Shown here: one piece after another, positions 27,113-36,302 of the stretch | Layout: each line of letters starts with the position of its first letter | Position numbering within the stretch: the first letter of the stretch is position 1 | Origin: a virus | Virus record (IMG/VR): IMGVR_UViG_3300046836_000302 | Location: 1 to 42,456 of that record | Strand: one strand, 5' to 3' | Length of the DNA: 42,456 nucleotides | Made by a program: the position numbers and the translations under genes | Notes under the pieces: model-generated | Seen by the model: only the letters and a program-made list of their open reading frames with translations | Databases searched by the model: none | What the model was told of the DNA's origin: nothing

Positions 27113-27499
27113 ATGGCTGAGCCGATCATGGATCAGTACGCCAAGACCTCGGCGTACGACATCCACAGCTACCAGGTGCGCTGCACGCTTGGTGCAGGCA
27201 CGGCGCTGACCTTCCGGTCGCGCGATGCCATCCCGACGCGGCCGTCCGCGACCACTTTGGTCGTGACGCTGCCGAAGGTCTATGCCGAGGTCGTCGGCTT
27301 CACTGCCGCTCGCTTCGCCGCCACCGGCGTCGCGGGCCTCGAGTGGATCCTGACGACCAACAACGTCGCAGTGGACGGCACGCTCACGTTCACGTCCATC
27401 GTGACGGCGGGCACGGCGACCGCCTCGGCCAACGGCGACGTCGTCTTCTTCGACATCAAGGTGTCCTGCGACACCCTGAACGACCGGTTCACCGGCTAA
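27113..27499 (+). CDS. virion structural protein, beta-rich
   Basis: 128 aa. It follows the previous gene by three bases and shares its beta-rich, Thr/Ala-rich style (TLVVTLPKVYAEVVGFTAAR, GTLTFTSIVTAGTATASANG). It may be a second capsid decoration protein, perhaps a partner or paralogue of the 26570 product. Inference from location. Confidence 0.5.
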   Translation: MAEPIMDQYAKTSAYDIHSYQVRCTLGAGTALTFRSRDAIPTRPSATTLVVTLPKVYAEVVGFTAARFAATGVAGLEWILTTNNVAVDGTLTFTSIVTAGTATASANGDVVFFDIKVSCDTLNDRFTG

Positions 27500-27732
27500 T
27501 GGCAACCGGGCTCCTCGCGATGCTGGCTCCCAAGCCCAAAGTGGGCGCGGACGAGCCGGACGGAGACGAAGAGGCCGCGCCGAAGTCTGGCGGCGGGTCG
27601 GAAGACAAGCTCTTCCGGCTCGCTGTCCAGGCGATCGCGGACGGTGACGAAGACGCGGCCGTGGATGCCCTCCGGGGCGCCGTAGAGGCCTGCGTGAAGA
27701 AGTCCGAGGCCGGGGAATACCCCGAAGGCTGA
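27499..27732 (+). CDS. 77-aa acidic protein, unknown
   Basis: TAATG overlap at 27499. MATGLLAMLAPKPKVGADEP, an acidic linker, then a helix (LFRLAVQAIADGDEDAAVDA). It is placed between capsid and adaptor; similar small acidic proteins are found there in podoviruses without known role. Confidence 0.5.
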   Translation: MATGLLAMLAPKPKVGADEPDGDEEAAPKSGGGSEDKLFRLAVQAIADGDEDAAVDALRGAVEACVKKSEAGEYPEG

Positions 27733-27742
27733 AGGGATCCGG

Positions 27743-28447
27743 ATGGCGCTCAACCAGTCGCTTGCCCAGCTCCGCGCTTCCGTTCGGAAGTTCGCGAACG
27801 TGCAAGGCACGACCGCAACGCTGCGCCATCCGGATGCCGACATCAACGACTATGTCCTGCGGGCCATCGGCTCGCTCTACCGTCGGCTTACGGAGGCGGT
27901 CCCCGATCAGCGCTACCTCGACTCGGCGACCATCACGACGTCGTCGGGCATCAGCACCTACAGCCTGCCGGCGGGCTTCGCGAGCCTGATCAGCATCGAC
28001 ATGACAGCGCTCGGCATGAAGGTCTGGCTGAACGCCTACGAGATGCCCGAGCGGCCCGGGCTGACGGACCCGGCAACGACCTTTACCGGCGTGCCGTACA
28101 GCTACCGGCTACGACAGAGCAACATCGAGTACCTACCTGTCCCCGGCGGAGCCTACACGTCCACGCTCTGGTACGTCCCGGACGCTCAGCAGCCGGTCGA
28201 GGGGCAGTCGTTCGACACCATCTCGCGGCTCGACGATTACCTCGTGGCCTATGCGTCGCGCATTGTCGCGACGAAAGACAAGAACTGGGACCTGGTCGGC
28301 GAGTGCCGGAACGTCTGCGGCGAGCTCGACGCGGACATCACCGCGCTGGGCCGTAACCGCGACCAGAACAGTCCGGGGCGCATCACGGACGTCTACGCGT
28401 TCAATCGCTATGGGCGCCGGAGCTGGGGCCCGAGGCGGTTCCGATGA
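27743..28447 (+). CDS. head-tail adaptor (P22 gp4-like)
   Basis: 234 aa. Helical N-terminus (LAQLRASVRKFANVQGTTAT, DINDYVLRAIGSLYRRLTEA), then YSLPAGFASLISIDM and a late helical region (LDDYLVAYASRIVATKDKNW). This arrangement fits the phage adaptor family that docks under the portal and joins the tail nozzle. Its stop overlaps the next ATG. Confidence 0.7.
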   Translation: MALNQSLAQLRASVRKFANVQGTTATLRHPDADINDYVLRAIGSLYRRLTEAVPDQRYLDSATITTSSGISTYSLPAGFASLISIDMTALGMKVWLNAYEMPERPGLTDPATTFTGVPYSYRLRQSNIEYLPVPGGAYTSTLWYVPDAQQPVEGQSFDTISRLDDYLVAYASRIVATKDKNWDLVGECRNVCGELDADITALGRNRDQNSPGRITDVYAFNRYGRRSWGPRRFR

Positions 28448-28827
28448 GCGTGATCGTCCCCTTCGTTGGCAAGATGCGCGTGCTCGACCGTGCACTGCCG
28501 CCCGGCGAGCAGGTCACGCCCGACGAGGCTAAGGATCCGCACCGCCTCGCGCGCGCATTCACGAATGTCCTGCGAGACGTCGCGCTGCTGCGACGCCGTT
28601 GGTCGCCGCGCAGAGTCGACTTCGAGGATTGGCCGGTCGACGCCACCGGGACTACGAAATACCGCTTCGAGCACAAATTCGACGGCCGCGTGCGCTGGTG
28701 GCCGGTCGACTGGTCCGGATCGGTCGCGCCGATCCTGCTGAAGCACACCGACACGACCGCCAACACGCTGGTCCTGACGAGTAAGGCCGCAGGCACGGTC
28801 ACGATCCGAGTGGAGGAGTCCGGCTAA
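28444..28827 (+). CDS. virion-associated protein, unknown
   Basis: 127 aa, ATGA overlap. A helix (HRLARAFTNVLRDVALLRRR) and beta strands (TKYRFEHKFDGRVRWWPVDW, TLVLTSKAAGTVTIRVE). Between adaptor and nozzle it may be a small tail component that joins the two. No family is recognised. Confidence 0.55.
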   Translation: MSVIVPFVGKMRVLDRALPPGEQVTPDEAKDPHRLARAFTNVLRDVALLRRRWSPRRVDFEDWPVDATGTTKYRFEHKFDGRVRWWPVDWSGSVAPILLKHTDTTANTLVLTSKAAGTVTIRVEESG

Positions 28828-31800
28828 TGGGCGAGCCTCAGCTCGTTCAGATTGCGTTTGCCGGCAGCATCGATGAGAGCCAGCCGGCCGAGGTGCTTGA
28901 CCCGACGCAGGCGTTTACCGTCCTTGAGAATGGCCGCACGAAGCAGACGGGCGGCTATGCCAAGCGCCTCGGCTTCGAGGAGATCCCGTCGACGCGGATG
29001 GATGGCTCGAGCAGATCGGCCGGCCTGCGCACGTTCGCGGCCGGCCCGGACGGCAAGCAGATCTGCGTGATCGACGGCGTCACGCTCGACGAATACAGTC
29101 CCGCGCTCGGCCGGTGGGTCACAAAAGGCCCCGTTCCCGAGCCGACGTGCACACCTCTCCCCGTCCCATCGGTCGCGTTCGGCCAGAGCTCGCCCACCGA
29201 TATCGCTGCGCTGAACGGCTATACGGCCATCGCATGGAGCGCCATCACGCAGAACGATGCGGCCGCGCAGAAGTGCATCGCGGTGCTCGCTGTCATGGAC
29301 TCTGCGACCGGCGCGGTCATTCTTCCGCCCACGACGATTGGCGGGACGATCACCGGCTCGACGACCTCAATCGCCCTCGCGACGTATGGGACCTATATCG
29401 TCGCGCTGTTCAACAGCGTCACGGCGAACGCGATCGACGGCGTCTATCTCGACACGACGTCCGCGACGACTGTCGCGCTCGGATGGCAGGTCATCGCCGG
29501 TCACATTTGCACGGACATGAACGGCAATGAGGGGCGGGTAGTCAGCCTGACTGGCGCCAGCGCCATCGCCATCGCCTATCTGAACACGACAGCGCCCGGC
29601 GGGGCCAGTCAGCTCACGGTGCGCTCGGTCAACATCTCCGGATCTGTCGCTAGCAAAACGCTCACGACAGCGACGACGCCGGTCGCCTGGGACCTTGTGG
29701 AGGGTGGCTCGACGCTCTGGGTGGTCTGGAGCGAGAACACGTCTGGCAACGTCAAGGCTCAGGGGCTCGACCCTACAAACATCACAAGCACGCTCGTGAC
29801 GCTCGCTACTGTCTTCGTCGCCGCTCCGGGCACATACGGTGTGAGCTTCGACGTCCGCGTGTCGCAGATGTCCGGTGGCGGGGCTGCCGTCTACGTCAAG
29901 ACGAGCGCGGCGCTCCTGGCTCAAGCAATCCGTAACAACGCCGGAGCTCCTGCCACGAACGGGACGCTCGGCGTCATGGCCAGCATGCGTCTGCAGAGCC
30001 GCCCCTTTCTCATCGGGAGCAAGGTCTACGCGCACTGCTCCTCCCGGACATTCTCCGCAAATCTTCTCTCGAACGACATCGCGCTGTGTGAGGTGACTCC
30101 GGACACGACCAATGTCGCGCTTGTCGCGATGTATCTGCGGCCGGTTGCGGCCCCGACCGAGCGCGGGATTTACGTCTCCTATCTCGACACAAACCCGACC
30201 CCTAACGCGCGCGTCGCGGCGCTCGGCAATGGCCAATATGTGTGGGCATTCACGACGCAGAAGAGCGGCACGACGCAGGCGACTTCGGCCACAGTCTATG
30301 ACTTTGCAAATCCGGCGCGGTGGAGGGCGGCCACCGTGAACGGCAGCACGACCGTCCTTTCGGGCGGCATTGCGAGCGTGTTCGACGGCGTAAAGCTTAC
30401 CGAACTCGGCTTCGTCAGCGCGCCGGCGCCCCCTGTGCCCACGGTGGGCGCGGCCGGAGCTGTGTCGCTCACCGTAGGTCGCCGCTATGCGGCCACGTTC
30501 GTCGACACTGATGCAAACGGAGACACGCACGTCTCTGGCGTGTCGCTCACCGGATTCCTCGCCGGCCCCGTCGCGAGCAAGAAAATCAATGTCGCCCTGC
30601 AGGGCCCACTGACGATGACGTCACGCGGCATGGTAGCCGGCTCGCATCTCGTTTATGGGACGCAAAACAAGGCGCTTCGGCTATTCGTCTGGGCCACTGC
30701 CGACGGGGGGCAGCCTCCCTACTACTACGCAGGGGAGATCACGAACGACCCGACGGGCGGGGCGCTCATCTTCGTCGACAACGTCGCGGATGCCGATCTG
30801 ATCAGCAACGCCCTACTCTACGGCACCGGCAATCTGCCCGGAACCAATGGCGCGAGCCAGGACCATCGCGCCCCGCCCGGGCTGACGCATCTCGTCGCCT
30901 ACAATGGGATGCTCGTCGGCGCGGCTGGCTCGACGCTCTGGTACTCGAGCCAGCCGATCGATGGCGAGGGGCAGTGGTTCAGTCCCGTTTTTACCGTCCC
31001 GCTGGACGATATCGTGACAGGCCTCGAAGTCATGGACGGCACGCTCTTCGCGTTCACGCGCCGACACATCTTCGCGGTGACGGGGGATCCTCCGGCCGAC
31101 AACGGCAGTTCCGGCGGCCTCGGCACCCCGCGACGGATCGCGAGCCAGGATGGCTGCATCGACTCGAACAGCATTCGGGCCACGACGCTCGGCATCGTCT
31201 TCCAGAGCCAGCGAGGCATCGAGCTTCTGAATCGCGGCGCCGCCGTCGACTATTGGGGCTCGCAGGTGCGCGTGACGCTCGCAAACTACCCCGTGGTTCA
31301 ATCGGTCGTGGTGGACCGCCAGAACGCGCTCATCCGGATCTCGCTCGGCCAATCGCGATCGAGCGGCGTCGTCAGTGGCGCGACCGGGCGCGATGTCGTG
31401 TACGACACGACCACGGGCGGTTGGGTGTCGGTGGACCGGCGATTCGGGTCGGGCGCGGATCAGCCGGCGCAGGATGCCTGCGTCGTCTTCTTCAATGGCG
31501 CCTACCGCTACGCATGGCTCGCGACCGACGGAACACTCTATGTCGAGCGCGACGCCAGCGATCCGAGCGCCTACCTCGACGGCTCGCAGTGGATCGCGCG
31601 CGCGGCAGAGACAGCGAAATTCAAGGTGAGCGGCATTCAGGGGCGCCAGCTCTTCGGCCGGGCGCTGATGCTCGAGCGATACACGACGGACCACGATGCA
31701 TCAGTGGCGCTGTCTTACAACTACGAGGCGTCCTACCGGACGCCGCAGGTCTACTCGGCGGCCACGATCAATGGGCTCCTGAGCGCCGGCTGGCCGATCA

Positions 31801-31979
31801 CGCAGCTCCAGCACGACGCGCACAACGACGGCGAATCGCAGGCCGTCGGCATCCGCGTGACGGATGCGACCCCGTCCAGCGGCACCGTCGGCAATGGGGC
31901 CGCCTCCACGTGGCTCGCACTCACGCTCGAAGTGACCCCGCAGCCCGGCGCGTTCGAAGTGCCCGAAGGAGCGACGTAA
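28827..31979 (+). CDS. tail nozzle / stabilisation protein, beta-propeller-like
   Basis: 1050 aa of repeated beta strands. The opening (GRTKQTGGYAKRLGFEEI, then GPDGKQICVIDGVTLDEYSP) and the region MLVGAAGSTLWYSSQPIDGE with VTGLEVMDGTLFAFTRRHIF are typical of podovirus tail nozzle proteins (T7 gp12 / P22 gp10 type). These form the tube below the adaptor through which DNA passes. Large size and place after the adaptor agree. The start TAATG couples it to the previous gene. Confidence 0.7.
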   Translation: MGEPQLVQIAFAGSIDESQPAEVLDPTQAFTVLENGRTKQTGGYAKRLGFEEIPSTRMDGSSRSAGLRTFAAGPDGKQICVIDGVTLDEYSPALGRWVTKGPVPEPTCTPLPVPSVAFGQSSPTDIAALNGYTAIAWSAITQNDAAAQKCIAVLAVMDSATGAVILPPTTIGGTITGSTTSIALATYGTYIVALFNSVTANAIDGVYLDTTSATTVALGWQVIAGHICTDMNGNEGRVVSLTGASAIAIAYLNTTAPGGASQLTVRSVNISGSVASKTLTTATTPVAWDLVEGGSTLWVVWSENTSGNVKAQGLDPTNITSTLVTLATVFVAAPGTYGVSFDVRVSQMSGGGAAVYVKTSAALLAQAIRNNAGAPATNGTLGVMASMRLQSRPFLIGSKVYAHCSSRTFSANLLSNDIALCEVTPDTTNVALVAMYLRPVAAPTERGIYVSYLDTNPTPNARVAALGNGQYVWAFTTQKSGTTQATSATVYDFANPARWRAATVNGSTTVLSGGIASVFDGVKLTELGFVSAPAPPVPTVGAAGAVSLTVGRRYAATFVDTDANGDTHVSGVSLTGFLAGPVASKKINVALQGPLTMTSRGMVAGSHLVYGTQNKALRLFVWATADGGQPPYYYAGEITNDPTGGALIFVDNVADADLISNALLYGTGNLPGTNGASQDHRAPPGLTHLVAYNGMLVGAAGSTLWYSSQPIDGEGQWFSPVFTVPLDDIVTGLEVMDGTLFAFTRRHIFAVTGDPPADNGSSGGLGTPRRIASQDGCIDSNSIRATTLGIVFQSQRGIELLNRGAAVDYWGSQVRVTLANYPVVQSVVVDRQNALIRISLGQSRSSGVVSGATGRDVVYDTTTGGWVSVDRRFGSGADQPAQDACVVFFNGAYRYAWLATDGTLYVERDASDPSAYLDGSQWIARAAETAKFKVSGIQGRQLFGRALMLERYTTDHDASVALSYNYEASYRTPQVYSAATINGLLSAGWPITQLQHDAHNDGESQAVGIRVTDATPSSGTVGNGAASTWLALTLEVTPQPGAFEVPEGAT

Positions 31980-34558
31980 TGGGAATCGGCGACATCATCT
32001 CCGGCATCTTCGGCTCGAAGAACAAGTACGAGGCTCCGGCCCAGGGCGCCTACCAGGTCAACTCGAACGCCTACAACTATGGCGGCAACCCGAACGGGGC
32101 CGCCGAGGCGGCCGGCTACTACAACTCGATCGGTGCCAACGCAATGAACCGCGCCGCGCCGCAGGCGAACTTCCAATATGCGCAGCCGGATTACCAGTAC
32201 GCGGCGGGCCATGCGGCGATGGGGAGCGCGGATCGTACTGCGCAAGGCCAGACGGCCAACCTGATGTACCAGCGCGCCACGGGCGCTACGCCTAGCATCG
32301 CTGGCCAGCAGGCAGCGGTCGACCGGGCGGCGCTCGGTAGGCAGACGCAGGAGCAGAACCGGCAGGCCATGGCGGGGCAGGCCTCGATGGCCGCCTCGGC
32401 CCGCGGACCTGCGGCGCTCGCGCTGGCGCAGCAGAATGCGGCCAACAATGTCGCGAATGCGCAGGGGCAGATCGGGACCAGCGCGGCGAACGCGGCGCAG
32501 GGCATCTCCGACCAGGCACAGGCGAACGCCGCGAATGAGCGCATGCAGGCCGAGCAGGGCGCGATGGGCGCCTTCACTGGCATGCGTCAGGGCGACCAGA
32601 CCGCGCAGGATGCGGCGGTCCAGCAGGCTCAATTTGGCGCGCAACTCGCGACCGGCCAACAGCAATTCAATACGAGCGCCCAGTTGCAGAACCGGGCGCA
32701 GAACGACCAGGCCGGGCTTGGCTTCTCTCAGCTCGGAAACCAGGTGCAAACGGCGCAGCTCGGAGCCTCGCAGAACGAGCAAGCGCAGCGCTCGGCGAAT
32801 GCGAACGCGGCGATGGGCGTCAACGCGGGCGTGGCGGGGCAAAACGCCAACATGAACCAGACCAATGCAATGGGCCTCGTCGGCGCCGTGACCACGAGCA
32901 CGGCAGGCGCCGTGGTCCCGAAGGCCGAAGGCGGCATGGTCCGGGCCGGGGAGCCCCTGGTCGTCGGCGACGCGCCGGGCAACCCCTACCGGGCTGGCGG
33001 CGCGGAGCTGTTCCTTCCGGCTGGCCGGCATCCCGGCATCAACCCGACGGGGCCGCAGCGCCCGCCGCCGGCTCTGCTGGCTCCTCCCGCGGCCATGGCG
33101 CCCGGGGCTCGCACTTGGGGCGTGGGCCCTGGCACGACGCAGGAGCAGATCGCGACGATGGAGGCCGGGATCCGGGCCGACCGCGCTAGGCAGATGCAGT
33201 CCTTCGCCGCTCATGGGGACAACCCTGCGGGGCCGCAGGCCTACGCCAGTCCGATCGCGGTCCAGAGGGCGCGCGACGAGGAGACCCTGATGGGCGCGGG
33301 CGCTCGGAGGGCTGAGGGCCTCGAGTCGACGCCGAAGGAAGAGCAGGCGGCCAAGTCGGCTCGCTACCGGCTCAAGCAGGACGCCAAGATCGAGGGGGCG
33401 GCCGAGGCCGAAAAGGCCGAGCCCGCCGCGAAGCCGGCGCCTCCGGGCCTCGCCTCGGCGGTCGGCAACTTCGGCAAGAGCCTCCAGGACCAGGCCGCGA
33501 AGATCGATACGGCCTACCACGGGCCGGAGCAGGGCTACATCCCCCCGACCCTCATCGCCCCGCGCGCCGCGGGAGGCCCGGTCGACTCCGGAAACGCCTA
33601 CCTCGTGGGAGAGCAGGGCCCGGAGATCATCACCGCACCGTCGGATGGCTTCGTGATCCCGGCGCCGCAGACGAGCAAACTCCTGGGCGGCATCAACCTG
33701 GGTGGCGTCGCGGCCGGCTCGGGCAGCTCTGAGGGCTCAGCGGCCGACTTCTCCGGCGGCGGAGGCATCCGCGGCGTCAGCCCGATCGGCCAGTACAAGC
33801 AGGCGTCGAACTTCGCCGCGAGCTTCGCCCACGGCAATGGTAATCAGGCGCAATACGGCCGCGAAGACGGGGGCCCGATCGGCGAGGGCGATCGGGTCAA
33901 GGTCGGCGAGAAGGGCGCCGAGATCGTCGTCGAGCCCAGCCGCCGGGAGATGAAGACGTTCCAGCGCGGCAATCCGGAAATGGAAGGGTGGGCGATCCGG
34001 GACGATCAGGCGGCAGGGCCAAAGAGTGACGATGCGGCGGTCCTCAGGGACGCCGTAACGCCGGGCTCCCCTCTCCAGGCGCTCGCCATCCCGGATTATC
34101 TCTCCCGCCAGGTGCTTCGTGGGATGGCCGGCGCCGACCGGAAGTATGCAGCGGGGGCCGTCCGGACTCCCGCGCAGATCGAGGCGGACTATGTACAGCA
34201 GGGCAAGCCCCAGGGCGATAAGCGAGCCGCCGGGGTTATCGGCGCATCGTCGCCCGAGGAGCCGCTCCCGCCCGGCGTCGCGCCCGCCGTTCACCCGCTG
34301 CCGGCTCCGCCCGCGATGGCTGTCGCCGCCGAGCCGCAATACCGGTGGGCGGGCGACCGCCTTGTGCTCGACGACTCCCGGGTGGCGCCCTCTGGCCCAA
34401 GCCCGCTCCCACTCCCGAAGGCGCCTCCCATCCAGGCGCCCGCGCAGGCGAAGCCGCCGGTGAAGGCGAGCATTGCCGACGTGCTTGCGGCCATGAAGGC
34501 CGATCAGAAATTCTCGACGGGCTCGACCCATCGAACGCCAGCGAGGAAGCGCCAATGA
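31979..34558 (+). CDS. ejection / internal virion protein with tape-measure-like motifs
   Basis: 859 aa. N-terminus MGIGDIISGIFGSKNKYEAP, then about 270 residues of Ala/Gln/Asn-rich helix (AALGRQTQEQNRQAMAGQAS). Three copies of a GG-x-V-xx-G-x-x-x-x-VG motif follow: GGMVRAGEPLVVGD (about 318), GGPVDSGNAYLVGEQGPEII (about 532) and GGPIGEGDRVKVGEKGAEIV (about 632). That motif is common near the C-terminus of tape measure proteins in long-tailed phages. Here it is probably an ejection protein that leaves the virion and spans the envelope. The rest is Pro/Ala-rich and disordered. Confidence 0.6.
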   Translation: MGIGDIISGIFGSKNKYEAPAQGAYQVNSNAYNYGGNPNGAAEAAGYYNSIGANAMNRAAPQANFQYAQPDYQYAAGHAAMGSADRTAQGQTANLMYQRATGATPSIAGQQAAVDRAALGRQTQEQNRQAMAGQASMAASARGPAALALAQQNAANNVANAQGQIGTSAANAAQGISDQAQANAANERMQAEQGAMGAFTGMRQGDQTAQDAAVQQAQFGAQLATGQQQFNTSAQLQNRAQNDQAGLGFSQLGNQVQTAQLGASQNEQAQRSANANAAMGVNAGVAGQNANMNQTNAMGLVGAVTTSTAGAVVPKAEGGMVRAGEPLVVGDAPGNPYRAGGAELFLPAGRHPGINPTGPQRPPPALLAPPAAMAPGARTWGVGPGTTQEQIATMEAGIRADRARQMQSFAAHGDNPAGPQAYASPIAVQRARDEETLMGAGARRAEGLESTPKEEQAAKSARYRLKQDAKIEGAAEAEKAEPAAKPAPPGLASAVGNFGKSLQDQAAKIDTAYHGPEQGYIPPTLIAPRAAGGPVDSGNAYLVGEQGPEIITAPSDGFVIPAPQTSKLLGGINLGGVAAGSGSSEGSAADFSGGGGIRGVSPIGQYKQASNFAASFAHGNGNQAQYGREDGGPIGEGDRVKVGEKGAEIVVEPSRREMKTFQRGNPEMEGWAIRDDQAAGPKSDDAAVLRDAVTPGSPLQALAIPDYLSRQVLRGMAGADRKYAAGAVRTPAQIEADYVQQGKPQGDKRAAGVIGASSPEEPLPPGVAPAVHPLPAPPAMAVAAEPQYRWAGDRLVLDDSRVAPSGPSPLPLPKAPPIQAPAQAKPPVKASIADVLAAMKADQKFSTGSTHRTPARKRQ

Positions 34559-34562
34559 ACGA

Positions 34563-36302
34563 GTGAGCGATCCGTTCCTCCAGGACGTGCTTAGCGCCTA
34601 CCAGCAGCCCGCGCAGGCCGACCCGTTCGCCGCAGGCGCCGCCGCCGCCGGCATCGGCCCTGGGCTACCTCCGCCGCAGACGCCGGCCATCCCGATGCCG
34701 CCGCCCGGCGGCTCGTCCACGGCCCCGCTGGCCTCAATGCCGGAGCCAACGGCATCTGTCCAGCCGCCGATCAATCTGGATCAGACAACCGGCGCGCCCC
34801 TTCCGCCGCCAGCGCCGCCGGCTGGGCCGCCCAACGTCAACGCGCCGGCGGGACCGCCACCGCCGCCCGAGGACACGAGCGCGCATGGCGAGTTCCCGCT
34901 CACCATGGTTGGAGGTGGCGGCGTCACGCCGGCTCACGAGGTGGAGACGCGCGGCCCGACGCTGCTCGGGCAGCAGGGCGTAGCGAACGAGGCAGCGCAC
35001 CAGGCCGTCTCGGCGAATACGCAGAACACCGAGAACGTTGCTCAGCGTGAGTACGAGCAGGCCCTCGCCCAAGAGCGGCAAGCGCGGCTCCGCGAAGCCG
35101 CGATGCAGCAGTCGATCGCCGAGCGGGATCAGGAGATGTCCGACCGGCAGGCCGACTTCGACAACTCGGTCAAGTCGCTTTCGCAGATGGCCGTCGACCC
35201 GAACCGCTTTTGGGCGACGCGATCCACCGGGCAGAAGATTGCGAGCTTCGTCTCGATGACGCTCGGCGGCTTCCTCCAGGGCGCGCGCGGCGGGAGCAAC
35301 CCGGGGATGGATGCGATCAATGTCGCGATCGATCGGGACGTCCAGGCCCAGATGAGCGCCTACCAGGCGGCGCGGGATACGGTGAATGCCAAGCAGACCG
35401 CCTTCGGACTGGCGATGTCGAAATACCAGAACGCGGACGCGGCGCGGGCGATGGCTCGTGCAGCGGCGCTCGACACGGTTCAGGCGCAGCTAGGGCAAAA
35501 CGCGGCGCTCTGGAAGGACACTGAGGCCGCGAATCGCGCCAACAGCGCAATCGCGTCGCTCGAGGACCTAAAGGCGCAGCAAATCGCGCAGGGGATTCGC
35601 TTCATCCTGCCCCAGGCGGGCGGCCGTCTTTGGAGGGATCGCGACGGAATCACCTACAACGAGGCTCAGGCTCGCGAACTACAGAAGGAGCTTCGAGCCC
35701 ATGACCAGGCGCGCAGTCTCGTCGGCCTGAACGCCGCTGCGGACATGAAGAAGGACGATCGACACGCGGCGCTCCAGATGGCCATCGAGGAGCGGAAGGG
35801 ACAGGCCGAGCGGCCGGCCAAGGCCAATGAGGAGGTCGCGAAGATTGCCCAGATGCTGCAGACCGCCGGCATCCCTCAGGCGAAGCAGGCGGCGACCACC
35901 GCTCAGATGGCGCTCGCCAAGAGCCCTGGAGACTACAGCGAGCGAGCTGCGAGGGCCGTCCTTCCGGGCGTGGCACAGGAAGCGTTGCTCGACCCAGACG
36001 CCAACGCGCGCGAGCAGGCGTGGCAGGATTTCGCCAATCAGGCCATGAAGGCCACTATGGGCAATGTGGTCGCGGCCGAAGAGTTGAGGGCGAACATCGC
36101 GCTGGGCAATAAGTCCCAATCGGCACGAAAGCGGGCCATCGAGAACACGCTGAAGATTCTCAATAACGAGGAGGACAATGCGATGGCCTCCGCCACGCCC
36201 GAGGTGCAGGCCAGATACCGTGCTCAGAAGGCCGCCGCGACGTCCTCCAGGAAAGATGCCGGCAAGATGCCCGGGTCGACTTCCTACCATGGTGACAAGT
36301 AA
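34563..36302 (+). CDS. ejection / internal virion protein 2
   Basis: 579 aa from GTG 34563; an ATG overlapping the previous stop opens only a three-codon frame (ATG AAC GAG TGA). The first 120 residues are Pro/Gly-rich and disordered. The rest is long alpha-helix (QREYEQALAQERQARLREAA, SDRQADFDNSVKSLSQMAVD) with one hydrophobic, glycine-rich stretch (IASFVSMTLGGFLQGARGG) that may insert in a membrane. Size and order match podoviral internal proteins. No catalytic motif is seen. Confidence 0.6.
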   Translation: MSDPFLQDVLSAYQQPAQADPFAAGAAAAGIGPGLPPPQTPAIPMPPPGGSSTAPLASMPEPTASVQPPINLDQTTGAPLPPPAPPAGPPNVNAPAGPPPPPEDTSAHGEFPLTMVGGGGVTPAHEVETRGPTLLGQQGVANEAAHQAVSANTQNTENVAQREYEQALAQERQARLREAAMQQSIAERDQEMSDRQADFDNSVKSLSQMAVDPNRFWATRSTGQKIASFVSMTLGGFLQGARGGSNPGMDAINVAIDRDVQAQMSAYQAARDTVNAKQTAFGLAMSKYQNADAARAMARAAALDTVQAQLGQNAALWKDTEAANRANSAIASLEDLKAQQIAQGIRFILPQAGGRLWRDRDGITYNEAQARELQKELRAHDQARSLVGLNAAADMKKDDRHAALQMAIEERKGQAERPAKANEEVAKIAQMLQTAGIPQAKQAATTAQMALAKSPGDYSERAARAVLPGVAQEALLDPDANAREQAWQDFANQAMKATMGNVVAAEELRANIALGNKSQSARKRAIENTLKILNNEEDNAMASATPEVQARYRAQKAAATSSRKDAGKMPGSTSYHGDK

